A stretch of DNA of 64,000 bases from Geothermovivens sp964644845 (GCA_964644845.1 CAZXXS010000077.1:86565-150564); one strand, 5' to 3'; numbered from the stretch's first letter, positions 36,393 through 45,229 are shown. Numbers and translations: made by a program. The notes: generated from the sequence alone by a model not told the origin.

Positions 36393-37832
36393 CTATTTCC
36401 GCCAGAAATCCCTGCTGAAGAGAACGAGCACGGTGTAGACTTCCAGACGACCAAGGAGCATCAAGAAGCTGAGTAGCCATTTGCCGACCGGAACTACGTG
36501 CGCGTAGTTGTCGGTTGGGCCTACACTACCCAGACCAGGGCCCACGTTCCCGAGAGTGGCTGCCACAGAAGCGATGGCGCTTACCAGGTCCAGGCCGAGG
36601 AGGGCCATCACAATGCTGGCCAGGGTGAAGAGAAACAAGTAGAGGAACGTGAATCCCAGGATGTTCAAAGCAAGTTCTGGTGGAACAACGCGGCCATCGA
36701 CGCGGACGGGTACAACCGCTCTCGGGTGGAGCAGTTTTTTCAGCTCTGCCAACCCTTGTTTGAAAAGCACCATCACGCGCAGGACCTTGACGCTCCCGCC
36801 CGTGGAACCGGCGCAACCACCGATGAACATGAACATCAGCAGGATGAACTGGGCAGAGGCGCTCCACTTCTCGAAGTCTGCGGTGACGAAGCCAGTCGTG
36901 GTTGTGATTGAAACCGCCTGGAAAATGGACGCGCGGAGCCCAACGAATAAGTTGGGGTGAATCGTGGCCAGGTTGTCGGCGGCCAGAACCAGGGTGCCGA
37001 ACAGGATGATCACCAGGTAGAAGCGGAATTCCTCGCTGCGCCAGTAGTTGCGGAATCGCCCGCGCAGGGCGTAGTAGTGCAAGGAGAAATTGGCCCCGGC
37101 CACCAGCATGAACACGATGATGATCCACTGTACGAGACCTCCGTAGTGAGCAATGGAGGCGTTCTTGGTTGAAAAGCCTCCTGTGGCCATTGTGCCAAAC
37201 GTGTGGCACAGAGCATCGAACAGGTTCATCCCGGCCAGCATGAGGGCCACGGTTTCTGCTGCGCTGATCAGGGCGTAGACGGTCCAGAGGATCTTGGCTG
37301 TTTGTCCGATGCGCGGCGCCAACTTCTCGGCCACGGGACCGGGGATTTCCGCCTTGTAGAGCTGCATCCCACCAATCCCCAGCACCGGCAAAATGGCCAG
37401 CGACAGCACGATGATGCCCATCCCGCCGAGCCAGTGTGTCAGGCTGCGCCAGAACAGCACCCCGTGCGGCAGGGACTCAATGTCCGTAAGGATGCTGGCC
37501 CCAGTTGTGGTGAAGCCAGACATCGTTTCGAAAAAGGCGTCCGTGAACGAAGGAATGCTTCCGGAGAGGACGAAGGGCAGCGATCCAAACAAAGCGGCAC
37601 CCACCCACCCGAAGGTGACGACGGCGAAGCTTTCGCGCACGGTAATTTCAGAAGGGCGGGGTGTGAAACGCCAGGCGGCAGCTCCGCTACCAGCGGTGAT
37701 CAAGAGGGACCAGAGCAGTGGGAGGGCGTCCCCTTCGCGGTAAACAAGAGCCCAGACGAGGGGGAAAACCATGAAGAGGCCGACGAACGTCACAATGGCG
37801 CCAGTCGTGTGCAAAAGTGTGCCGATTCGCAA
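36393..37832 (-). CDS. trkH: Trk-type potassium uptake channel protein TrkH
   Basis: 479 residues from TTG 37832-37830, which has GAGGT upstream overlapping the trkA stop. About ten hydrophobic segments. Selectivity-filter-type repeats: TFETMSGFTTTGASI-like DAFFETMSGFTTTGAS, FGTMATGGFSTKNAS, VSITTTTGFVTADF and VAATLGNVGPGL. THWLGGMGIIVL is the TrkH signature after the first filter. It forms the membrane pore and TrkA gates it. The trkA stop lies only ten bases upstream of this start, so the two genes form one operon. Confidence 0.95.
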   Translation of the reverse strand: MRIGTLLHTTGAIVTFVGLFMVFPLVWALVYREGDALPLLWSLLITAGSGAAAWRFTPRPSEITVRESFAVVTFGWVGAALFGSLPFVLSGSIPSFTDAFFETMSGFTTTGASILTDIESLPHGVLFWRSLTHWLGGMGIIVLSLAILPVLGIGGMQLYKAEIPGPVAEKLAPRIGQTAKILWTVYALISAAETVALMLAGMNLFDALCHTFGTMATGGFSTKNASIAHYGGLVQWIIIVFMLVAGANFSLHYYALRGRFRNYWRSEEFRFYLVIILFGTLVLAADNLATIHPNLFVGLRASIFQAVSITTTTGFVTADFEKWSASAQFILLMFMFIGGCAGSTGGSVKVLRVMVLFKQGLAELKKLLHPRAVVPVRVDGRVVPPELALNILGFTFLYLFLFTLASIVMALLGLDLVSAIASVAATLGNVGPGLGSVGPTDNYAHVVPVGKWLLSFLMLLGRLEVYTVLVLFSRDFWRK

Positions 37833-37841
37833 GCGCAGACC

Positions 37842-39185
37842 TCACACGAGGATCTTTTCGACCTTCTGGATGGCCTCAGGGACGCAGAAAACCACGACCT
37901 TGGCACCGGGTCTCACGTGGGTGTCGCCTACCGGGATCTCGACGGCGCCTCCCTGAGTAACGGCCCCGAGGATGGCACCCTTGGGAAAACTAAGTGCTTT
38001 CAGAGGCTTCTTGGTGACCGGGGCCTTCTCGGAGACTACGAATTCCAGTACCTCAGCATCGATTCCGGGAAGAGAAGCTGCCGAAACCACCTCCCCTCGG
38101 CGAATCACTCGCATGATGGTGTTTGCAGTCACGGTGTGGACGTTTACAGCGGAATCGAGACCGATTGGTGCCATCAAGGGTAAGTACTCGGCGCGGCCAA
38201 GGAGCGTAATCGTTTTGTGGACCCCGAGGTGTTTGGCAAGGAGGGACGTGATGATGTTGTTTTCGTCGTCGCCTGTGACGGCCACGAAAGCGTGCATTTC
38301 GCTGATGCCTTCCTGGGCCAACACGTCTACGTCGCGGCCGTCCGCGTGAATGACCATCGTTCTCTGGAGCTGCGTCGCAATTTGAACGCTTTTCTCTTCC
38401 TGGACTTCGATCAACTTGATTTGTACGTCGCGTTCCTGCTCGAGTAACGAAGCAAGGTTCCGGCCGATGCGACCACCGCCGAGGATCATCACGCGCTGGA
38501 TCTTGCGGTCGTGTTTGCCCGCCTTACGGAGAATCTCTCCAATGTCCTCGCTCTTGGCGATCAAAAAGAGCTGATCGCCGCGGGTTAGGCGAGTCTCTCC
38601 GGTTGGCACAAGGGTTTGACCAGCACGAAGGACAGCCACAACGCGAAACGGGGGCATCCCATTTTCGGCGGAGATTTCGGAAAGGCTGCGGTACAACCAG
38701 GGGGAATCGGGGTCCAATTTCACCCCGACGAGTTGTACTCGGCCATCGGAGAATTCCCAAACCTCTGTTGCGGCAGCGCGTTTCAGGAGTCGCAGAATTT
38801 CCTCGGCCGTTTCTCTCTCCGGGTGGATGGCTACGTCGACGCCGAAATCCTGCAGGGCCACGATTTGCTGCTGCGTCCAGAGCGTCTCCCGAAGCCGAGT
38901 GATGACCCTCCGGACCCCGAGTCGCTTGGCGATCAGGGAAACAACCAGGTTGGTTTCGTCGGACCCTGTGACAGCACAGAGCAAATCCGCGCGGTTCACT
39001 CCAGCCTCTTGCAAGACCGCGGGATTGGTGCCGCTACCCTGCAAGACAAGACCATCCAGGTGCTCCTGCTCGAACTGGCAACGCTCTGGGCTCGGGTCGA
39101 TGGCCACCACCTCGTGACCCCACTGCGAGAGGAGCCCGGTCAGGTGGTGCCCTTCCTCACCCAGCCCCACAACGACAACGCGCAC
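37842..39185 (-). CDS. trkA: Trk potassium uptake regulator TrkA
   Basis: 447 residues. Two RCK halves, each with a Rossmann NAD(H)-binding segment (VVVVGLGEEGHHL near residue 4 and VMILGGGRIGRNLASLL near 233) plus a TrkA_C domain (PDSPWLYRSLSEI..., and ALSFPKGAILGAVT...). The first Gly motif is GLGEEGHH rather than GxGxxG exactly, but the acidic second-strand residue is present (AIDPSPER). It gates TrkH in response to nucleotides or c-di-AMP. GTG 39185-39183 has AAGGAGGG five bases upstream. The trkA to trkH gap is ten bases. Confidence 0.95.
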   Translation of the reverse strand: MRVVVVGLGEEGHHLTGLLSQWGHEVVAIDPSPERCQFEQEHLDGLVLQGSGTNPAVLQEAGVNRADLLCAVTGSDETNLVVSLIAKRLGVRRVITRLRETLWTQQQIVALQDFGVDVAIHPERETAEEILRLLKRAAATEVWEFSDGRVQLVGVKLDPDSPWLYRSLSEISAENGMPPFRVVAVLRAGQTLVPTGETRLTRGDQLFLIAKSEDIGEILRKAGKHDRKIQRVMILGGGRIGRNLASLLEQERDVQIKLIEVQEEKSVQIATQLQRTMVIHADGRDVDVLAQEGISEMHAFVAVTGDDENNIITSLLAKHLGVHKTITLLGRAEYLPLMAPIGLDSAVNVHTVTANTIMRVIRRGEVVSAASLPGIDAEVLEFVVSEKAPVTKKPLKALSFPKGAILGAVTQGGAVEIPVGDTHVRPGAKVVVFCVPEAIQKVEKILV

Positions 39186-39745
39186 CTTGGCCCTCCTTGA
39201 GAAAAGCAGTGGCAGTCGGCGGTCTCAGTCGTCACCGCCGCAAACCGGATTCGGCGTCGCAGTTGGTTTGATCCGATGGACAAAAGGCAATTCTGAACGT
39301 GAGAAGGTTAGTGAAGAGACGCTAAAAAGGCAAGGAAAATTGTGGACGGAGCGTCGTGGATTGCCGAGAGCTTGATTACGCGCGGGGAAAGAAACCTGTG
39401 TGTGACCTTTGCAGGCAATTGCAGGCAGGCGGAAATCGCTGCAACGTGCCTGTCCAGTTTTGCTTCACCGGATGTGCCGAGGAAGACCGCTAAGGTGTAG
39501 CGCCGTTTGTGGTGAGGGGGGTGCTCTCACCCGGTCTTCGCACGCTTCTTGAAGCTTGGAAGGGCGGCACAGGACGCTTTCTACGAGGCCTCTACACCTC
39601 AACCCTCGACCTGAAGGCCGAGTCAACCCGTTTTGTGTCCCGCAGGCGCGAGTCGTTGTCGGTCGGCCGGACGGCGGAATTCGCTGAGTGGATTGTGAGG
39701 TGACCCGGTTGCCTGCTGCCTCGAGCGGATTTTCGTTTCCCGAGG
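39186..39745. other. Intergenic region upstream of trkA
   Basis: 560 bases with no supported gene. On the minus strand a possible promoter for trkA is TTGCCT, 17 bases, TAACCT (about 39305-39333), which is weak. A c-di-AMP (ydaO-type) riboswitch was considered because of trkA and rejected. A duplicated GCAGGCAATT-like stretch occurs at 39411-39430. Confidence 0.35.
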
Positions 39746-40471
39746 CTACAAACGAGTTTCTTCGTCGAGGATGCGTGCCAGGTCGAGGATCAGTTGCGAG
39801 CCTGGTTCCGCGATGTTAGCTTCCGGAAACTGACTTTCCTCAACGAACCGAAAAGCGCCGTCGCGGAGGGCGGCGAGATCCTGCAGGGCCTCTCGGCCTT
39901 TGTGTTCGCCGAAAGCTGCGTAGACAGGTTGCCCCTTCCGAATGTAAATCCGGCCCTTGCTCCCGGATGCGCTCCAGAGGTCGAGACGGCCGCTCCAGCC
40001 GGCGTTGAGGGCAATCTGGAGGACTTCCAGTAGCCCCAACCTCGCCAGGTGACCGGCCAGAATCGTGTCCGGCACGTCTACCCCAGTTCGAAGGCCAGCC
40101 TGAGCCTGTAAGAACGCGGACAACCCGTGTACGGAAACGGGTTGGGAGAGGTACAGGTCCACCCCGGTTCGGAAAGCCTGAATGCGTTTGTTCGTCGAAG
40201 GACTGTCCCCGACGACAACGAAAACAGCGTTTGGTGCGCGCGAGGTTTTGCGGACTGCCCAGCAGAGCTCAACGGCGTCGAGGGGTGGACTGAGTTCCGT
40301 GCTGACAACGGCTTCTGGCAGGACGTGGTCAACCAGCTGCAACGCCCGTTCTGCATCGTGGGCTGTGTGGACACGGTGTTCGAGTCGACGCAAACCACCG
40401 GCGATTCGGGATCCTACTTCGGCATCCTGCTCCGGGTAAACGACGACAATGTCCAGGGTTGTCAGTGGCAT
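39746..40471 (-). CDS. Degenerate receiver domain fused to a PATAN (DUF4388) domain
   Basis: 241 residues. Residues about 1-125 have the receiver fold, but the acidic pair is replaced by YP (IVVVYPEQD), the phosphoacceptor position reads AVVSTEL, and the conserved Lys is Gln (YLSQPVS), so it cannot be phosphorylated in the usual way. Residues about 130-235 are PATAN-like: TILAGHLARLGLLEVLQIALNAGWSGRLDLWS, KGRIYIRKGQPVYAAFGEHKGREALQDLAAL, DGAFRFVEE. PATAN domains occur with GTPase and pilus-motility regulators, for instance in cyanobacteria. ATG 40471-40469; a palindrome lies 42 bases upstream. Confidence 0.8.
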   Translation of the reverse strand: MPLTTLDIVVVYPEQDAEVGSRIAGGLRRLEHRVHTAHDAERALQLVDHVLPEAVVSTELSPPLDAVELCWAVRKTSRAPNAVFVVVGDSPSTNKRIQAFRTGVDLYLSQPVSVHGLSAFLQAQAGLRTGVDVPDTILAGHLARLGLLEVLQIALNAGWSGRLDLWSASGSKGRIYIRKGQPVYAAFGEHKGREALQDLAALRDGAFRFVEESQFPEANIAEPGSQLILDLARILDEETRL

Positions 40472-40513
40472 TTGTTCTCGATTTCAGTGCTGCAAGCCGT
40501 TTCCGTTTTCCCG

Positions 40514-40528
40514 TTCCGCGACGCGGAA
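40514..40528. promoter_or_regulatory. Perfect 15-base palindrome, possible operator
   Basis: TTCCGCG-A-CGCGGAA centred at 40521, 43 bases upstream of the degenerate-receiver start. A second overlapping pair (CGTTTCCG 40498-40505, CGGAAACG 40524-40531) shares it. It could be a repressor site or a 5' stem. Confidence 0.4.
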
Positions 40529-40969
40529 ACGCTGGTCTCTTGGTCAGTTGTGAAGTCGCTTAGACGGATGCCTCGCCCCTTCTGCCGGGACTTGATCCGG
40601 TGGAGGACCGCTCCGCCGCTTGTTGTATTCAGACGGACCGGACACAGCAGGCGCGATGAGACTACTTCTGCCGTTACATTCTACTGCTGCAACAATTGGG
40701 CCCGCCCCTCGACTTTGATTCTCGAGCATGTTTTGTTCTGACACCTGAGCGGTCGCCTGAAAGCCAGAACCTCTTGTGCTCGAAACTCTCGGGGTGTGTA
40801 CGTTCCGTTGTGCAGCTGTGGACATGGACGCGCGAAGAAACGGAACCGTCAGCACTTCTCCCGGCGAGTTTTGTACTGCCGCAACGCTGTGCAGGTGCCC
40901 CGGTTTCGCAGGAACACGCGAACGCCTGCTCAGAAAATTGTTGACAAAGTCGCCGAAACCTACAGGTGG

Positions 40970-40987
40970 AAAAGCTGTGGATAACTT
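40970..40987 (+). repeat. 18-base direct repeat copy 1 with a DnaA box
   Basis: AAAAGCTGTGGATAACTT. The inner TGTGGATAA (40976-40984) is the exact reverse complement of the DnaA box TTATCCACA. Copy 2 is 263 bases to the right, close to 25 helical turns. Confidence 0.75.
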
Positions 40988-41232
40988 TTGGATATCTGGG
41001 GTGCGCATTCGTTCACTGAAAATGGGGATTCCCCCTGGTGTAGGTGAAAAATGTCCAATGCAGCCGCTCTTGCTCTCGATATTTTGGTGTAAGTTGTGTA
41101 ACAACAGGATGTTGGGTTGTGATCCGCGCGTAACAACCGTGTCCAGCGTGGCCCCCGTGCGAAAAGGCTACGTTCTTTGTTCTCAAAGCCTTGCCGAAGT
41201 CGTAGGCTCCAGCCCGGGTTGTCTTGTACGCA

Positions 41233-41250
41233 AAAAGCTGTGGATAACTT
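41233..41250 (+). repeat. 18-base direct repeat copy 2 with a DnaA box
   Basis: Identical to copy 1. Its DnaA box is 41239-41247. Flanking bases differ (four-base A run before, GACC after). Confidence 0.75.
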
Positions 41251-41512
41251 GACCTTTCCCTTGTCTCCTGTCGTTACCATCGGAGACACACAACATTCAG
41301 GACCGGGGAAGGGGCCTGTGGTTTCTGCGTGTAACGCGGAGTTGATGTGGCCTTTGCGCAAACGCAACGTTGCTTGCCGGGTGAACTTCTGGGGCATGGA
41401 CCGGTTTCCACGGGCCCCGTTTGCCAGAGGTACTTTCAGGGGGCAGTTACTGTAAGCGACCAGGTTGTGACGTGTCGACCAGCGTTTGTGCAGGCGGACC
41501 GCCAAGCGTCTA

Positions 41513-41541
41513 TTGACTTTAAGCCGAAAAATCGCTAAAGT
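41513..41541 (+). promoter_or_regulatory. Sigma-70-type promoter upstream of the polyprenol-kinase fusion
   Basis: TTGACT (41513-41518), 17 bases, TAAAGT (41536-41541). Expected start near 41548 with a 40-base leader. Confidence 0.65.
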
Positions 41542-41589
41542 TAACTCCAAGGCAGCTGCTTTCCCAACATTGGAGATGCGAAGAAGAGG

Positions 41590-43083
41590 ATGAACGACTG
41601 GGCATACTTTGGCCTGTTTTTCGTGGTTCTGTTTGCTCTGGTGGGCGCGGCCGACGTCATTCGGCGGGCGCTGCACTGGCCTCCGGAAGTGACACGCAAG
41701 TCGGTTCACGTGATCACAGCTCTCCTCGTGGCGACAACGCCATTCTTGTTTCAGCAGAAGACGCCGCTCGTGGTGCTAGCGGGCATTTTCGTGGTCGTGA
41801 ACTACGTGGGCGTTCGCTTCGGGCTTTTTCAGGGGATGCACGGCACCGAACGCCAAACGTACGGTACTGTGTTCTTCCCACTTGCTTTCATCGTTTTGCT
41901 GTACTGGCAGTGGGATCGACACCCGCTGACGATTGTCTTAGCGATGCTTGTCCTTGGCCTTGCGGACACCGTTGCTGCCCTCGTGGGGGAGAGTGTCCGG
42001 AGTCCGCACCGGTTTCGGCTTGGCCGTGAGCCCAAATCCCTCGAGGGCTCGGCTGCGATGTTCGTCGCTTCATTCGTCATCGTCCTGGCTGGTCTGCTGA
42101 TTTTGGGGCCGTACTTCGGCGAAAGCGTCTCGGCGCGCGACGCTGTTTGGGCGGCGCTGCTCGCGGCTCTGTTCGGGGCAGCAGGCGAAGCGATTTCGTT
42201 TTCCGGTTCAGACAACTTGACATCTCCGCTTGCGGTCGCATTTGTTCTGGACCTTTTTCTCACCTACCCGAGTTACCAGGCGTGGGTGTTTACGGTTGGC
42301 ACGGCGTTCGCCGTGGCGGTGGCCGTCCTCTCGTACAGGGCAAAGTTCCTTGATGCCGGTGGTGCTGTGTTGACGGCTGTGCTGGGGTCCGTCGTGTTTG
42401 GGCTGGGTGGTTGGAGTTTCACGGTTCCGATTCTCGCGTTTTTCATCCTGTCCAGTTTGCTGTCCAAGCTGGGGCACCGTCGACGGGCGGCCGTGCTGGA
42501 CGTTTTCGAAAAGCACAGTACACGCGATTTAGCCCAGGTTCTTGCCAACGGCGGGATCGCCGGAATCCTGGCCCTGGCCTGGTTCTATTTGCGGCTACCC
42601 CAGCTCTACGTTCTCTACGTCGCGTCACTGGCAGCTGTTACGGCAGACACCTGGGGTACTGAACTGGGCGTGCTCTCTGGTCTCACCCCCCGCTCGGTTT
42701 TGAGCTGGAAACGGGTGGCCATCGGCACCTCGGGCGGCGTAACGATTGCGGGGGTCCTCGGTGGATTCCTTGGGTCACTGGTCATCGGCCTGAGTGGTTG
42801 GGTTTCCGCGGGGGAACGGTTTGGCGAGCTTTGGGGCGTGCGGCTCCTCTTGATCGTGGTCGCTGCGGGGGTGCTGGCGAGTCTGGTGGACAGTTTGCTT
42901 GGCGCCACTTTGCAGGCTCAGCATCGCTGTGTGAAGTGCGGTAAAGTGACCGAAAAGCTCGTGCATTGTGGCGTAGCCACAGAACCCGTGCGCGGGCTGC
43001 TGTGGATGAACAACGATGTTGTCAACGGATTCTGCGCCTTCAGTGGGGTGGTGTTTACTTGGGTGATGATTCACTCGTTGTGA
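41590..43083 (+). CDS. Fusion of phytol/dolichol-kinase-like domain with DUF92 (TMEM19/VTE6-like) domain
   Basis: 497 residues, about 14 hydrophobic segments. Residues 1-225 match CTP-dependent polyprenol kinases (phytol kinase VTE5-like): WPPEVTRKSVHVI near the start, VLGLADTVAALVGE, REPKSLEGSAAMF and GDAGE-type AAGEAISFSGSDNLTSPLAVA. Residues about 240-497 are DUF92: DAGGAVLTAVLGSVVFGLGG, ILSSLLSKLG, DLAQVLANGG, TADTWGTELG, GTSGGVTIAG and the C-terminal QAQHRCVKCG ... HCG ... NNDVVN signature. In plants VTE5 makes phytyl phosphate and the DUF92 protein VTE6 phosphorylates it again, so one protein could do both steps on a polyprenol. ATG 41590 has GAAGAGG directly upstream. Confidence 0.85.
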   Translation: MNDWAYFGLFFVVLFALVGAADVIRRALHWPPEVTRKSVHVITALLVATTPFLFQQKTPLVVLAGIFVVVNYVGVRFGLFQGMHGTERQTYGTVFFPLAFIVLLYWQWDRHPLTIVLAMLVLGLADTVAALVGESVRSPHRFRLGREPKSLEGSAAMFVASFVIVLAGLLILGPYFGESVSARDAVWAALLAALFGAAGEAISFSGSDNLTSPLAVAFVLDLFLTYPSYQAWVFTVGTAFAVAVAVLSYRAKFLDAGGAVLTAVLGSVVFGLGGWSFTVPILAFFILSSLLSKLGHRRRAAVLDVFEKHSTRDLAQVLANGGIAGILALAWFYLRLPQLYVLYVASLAAVTADTWGTELGVLSGLTPRSVLSWKRVAIGTSGGVTIAGVLGGFLGSLVIGLSGWVSAGERFGELWGVRLLLIVVAAGVLASLVDSLLGATLQAQHRCVKCGKVTEKLVHCGVATEPVRGLLWMNNDVVNGFCAFSGVVFTWVMIHSL

Positions 43084-43110
43084 AGCTTCAGTGAGATTCG
43101 ACAACTGGTT

Positions 43111-43124
43111 GCGCGATTTCGCGC
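43111..43124 (+). terminator. Small GC hairpin between the fusion gene and enolase
   Basis: GCGCG and CGCGC with an ATTT loop, 27 bases after the preceding stop. No T-run, so only a weak stop signal or a structural element. Confidence 0.25.
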
Positions 43125-43212
43125 GTGGGTGCCCGGTGGCACCGCGCTGTTAACCTGCTCGTTCCTGCTTTGTTCTTGCTGTTGGTGACCTGAAACTGCG
43201 GAGGTAGAAGCC

Positions 43213-44502
43213 ATGACGACGATTGTCGATGTTGTGGCACGTGAAATCCTCGATTCACGGGGCAACCCGACCATCGAGGTGGATGTGGCAGTTGAGTCGG
43301 GTGTGGTTGGCCGGGCGGCCATCCCGTCCGGTGCGAGTACAGGTGAGCACGAGGCGGTAGAGCTGCGCGACGCTGAGGACTCCCGCTACGGCGGCAAAGG
43401 CGTGTTGAAGGCGGTCACCAATGTGAACGAGATCATCGCCGAGGAGATCATCGGCGAGGATGCCTCGGAGCAGCCCATCATCGACCAGCTCTTGATCGAT
43501 CTCGACGGCACGAAAAACAAGAATCGACTTGGCGCAAACGCCATTTTGGGGGTGAGTTTGGCTGTTTGCAAAGCGGCGGCTGGTACGTTTGATCTTCCCT
43601 TGTACCAGTACATCGGCGGCGTGAACGCCCGCACGCTCCCTGTGCCCATGATGAACATCCTCAACGGTGGTAAGCATGCCGACAACAACGTTGACCTGCA
43701 GGAATTCATGATTGTGCCGGCTGGGGCGCCAACTTTTTCCGAAGCGCTTCGGATGGGCGTTGAGGTGTTTCACGCTTTGAAGGGTGTGCTGAAGGAACGT
43801 GGTTACAACACAGCGGTGGGCGACGAGGGTGGTTTTGCACCCGACCTGAAGTCGAACCAGGAGGCCCTCGATCTCATCGTTGAGGCCATCCAGAAGGCAG
43901 GTTACGAGCCGACCAAGCAGGTGTTCATTGCACTGGATCCGGCGGCAAGCGAGTTCTACAACCCGTCCACAAAGAAGTACGAACTCAAGTCCGAAGACCG
44001 CGAGCTCACTGCCGAGCAGATGGTCGAGTACTACGAGACGCTGGTGGACAAATACCCCATTGTCTCGATCGAGGATGGTCTGGCGGAAGACGACTGGGAC
44101 GGTTGGAAAGTGCTGACCCAGCGTTTGGGCAACGTCATTCAGCTTGTGGGTGACGACATCTTTGTGACCAACGTCGAGCGAATCCAGAAGGGCATCGACA
44201 TGGGCGTCGCCAATTCAGTGCTGATCAAGCTGAACCAGATCGGCACGCTGACCGAAACGTTGGACGCCATCGAGCTCGCCAAGAAAGCGGGTTACACTGC
44301 GGTCGTCAGTCACCGAAGTGGCGAGACGGAAGACACCACCATTGCCGATCTGGCTGTGGCGACGAACATCGGGCAGATTAAGACCGGTTCTGGTTGCCGC
44401 ACGGACAGGATCGCCAAGTACAACCAGCTCTTGCGGATTGAGGAGAACCTGCAAGAGGCGGCGATCTTTGCTGGCCTGAGTGTCATCAAGCGGAAATTCT
44501 GA
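43213..44502 (+). CDS. eno: Enolase (phosphopyruvate hydratase)
   Basis: 429 residues, the normal length. Interconverts 2-phosphoglycerate and phosphoenolpyruvate. Catalytic and Mg-binding motifs: REILDSRGNPTIEVDV, SGASTGEHEAVELRD, VGDEGGFAPDL, SIEDGLAEDDWDGW (metal), LVGDDIFVTN, SVLIKLNQIGTLTET (catalytic Lys) and VSHRSGETEDTTIADLAV. ATG 43213 has GGAGG ten bases upstream. The FtsB-like gene follows after three bases, a gene pair (eno-ftsB/divIC) widely conserved in bacteria. Confidence 0.98.
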   Translation: MTTIVDVVAREILDSRGNPTIEVDVAVESGVVGRAAIPSGASTGEHEAVELRDAEDSRYGGKGVLKAVTNVNEIIAEEIIGEDASEQPIIDQLLIDLDGTKNKNRLGANAILGVSLAVCKAAAGTFDLPLYQYIGGVNARTLPVPMMNILNGGKHADNNVDLQEFMIVPAGAPTFSEALRMGVEVFHALKGVLKERGYNTAVGDEGGFAPDLKSNQEALDLIVEAIQKAGYEPTKQVFIALDPAASEFYNPSTKKYELKSEDRELTAEQMVEYYETLVDKYPIVSIEDGLAEDDWDGWKVLTQRLGNVIQLVGDDIFVTNVERIQKGIDMGVANSVLIKLNQIGTLTETLDAIELAKKAGYTAVVSHRSGETEDTTIADLAVATNIGQIKTGSGCRTDRIAKYNQLLRIEENLQEAAIFAGLSVIKRKF

Positions 44503-44505
44503 GAT

Positions 44506-44820
44506 ATGAAGGTTGTGAACGAATCCAGCGAGCGGATTGGCAAAATCCGCCGCTGGATTTACATTTTTGTGGCTGTTTTCTTGGCGTACGTGTTTGTGTT
44601 CGGTGACTACGGCGTGTACCACTACGTCCAGCTGCTGCGCCGCAAAAAGAAGATTGTACAGCAGCTGCGTGACTTGGAGGAACGCAAGAAACAGCTCGAA
44701 GACAGTCTAAAACGGCTGCAGAACGATCAGTCGTTTCTCGAAAAGGTGGCCCGGGAAAAATACAAGCTCGGCAAGCCAAACGAAAGAATCTACGTGATCA
44801 AACCGAGCAGGAAAAGGTAG
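44506..44820 (+). CDS. FtsB/DivIC-type cell-division protein
   Basis: 104 residues: short basic cytoplasmic part, one membrane helix (about 17-37, WIYIFVAVFLAYVFVFG), then a coiled coil (about 42-85, KKKIVQQLRDLEERKKQLEDSL) and the family end VAREKYKLGKPNERIYVI. The septum-formation initiator family, part of the FtsB-FtsL-FtsQ subcomplex. It begins three bases after the enolase stop. Confidence 0.93.
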   Translation: MKVVNESSERIGKIRRWIYIFVAVFLAYVFVFGDYGVYHYVQLLRRKKKIVQQLRDLEERKKQLEDSLKRLQNDQSFLEKVAREKYKLGKPNERIYVIKPSRKR

Positions 44821-45229
44821 CGTGTAGTGGACGGAATTCGAGGGAGCGACCGGCTGGATACCGCGTTGTTTGCTAACAGCGAAAGCTCGGGGTTTGTTTC
44901 TTACCTCGACGTCGTGGTTTCCGGGAAGGTGTCGGTGGGCAACTGCCTCGCCGACGGGGTAAGCACGCGGTCATGTGGAAAAGAAGATGTGCAGGTGGTG
45001 AGGCTACCCTTCGTTGTGTCCCGTTGAGCGACCTGATGTACGTGTCATCCCTGTGAAAGCTGGACTGCGGCCGGAAGTCTCCTGTTTGGTTTTCACAGCC
45101 TTACTCTTTGCGGGCGGATGGTTGCCTTGGTGCTGGTACTAACGCTTGCATTGTTGTTCCAGGACCAAGGTTTTCTCAAGTAAGCGACGGACATCGCTCG
45201 ATTTTCTTCTGTTTTGGGGAGATGCCTCG
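44821..45229. other. Intergenic region before DUF502 gene
   Basis: 409 bases. A 67-codon frame (44827-45027) and two small hydrophobic frames (GTG 45052, ending TAA at 45141, and ATG 45118, 21 codons) lack good ribosome-binding sites. Nothing firm is seen; a leader peptide or small protein cannot be ruled out. Confidence 0.35.

Larger units (their letters stand above)
40472..41589. other. 1.1 kb intergenic region with two DnaA boxes
   Basis: No ORF here is supportable. It holds a perfect 15-base palindrome (40514-40528), two identical 18-base repeats carrying perfect DnaA boxes (40970-40987 and 41233-41250), two small inverted repeats between them (GTTGT/ACAAC at 41093-41105; GGTTGT/ACAACC at 41115-41138), and a promoter at 41513-41541. 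Its T and A content is locally higher than elsewhere. It sits between a minus-strand block and a long plus-strand block. Confidence 0.6.

Noticed and set aside
39186..39420. ydaO-type c-di-AMP riboswitch upstream of trkA
   Set aside because: Only a short CGCCGAATCC-like match on the minus strand; the other conserved segments are absent.
44827..45183. Small ORFs between the FtsB-like and DUF502 genes
   Set aside because: No ribosome-binding sites, and three frames compete with none showing a recognisable product.
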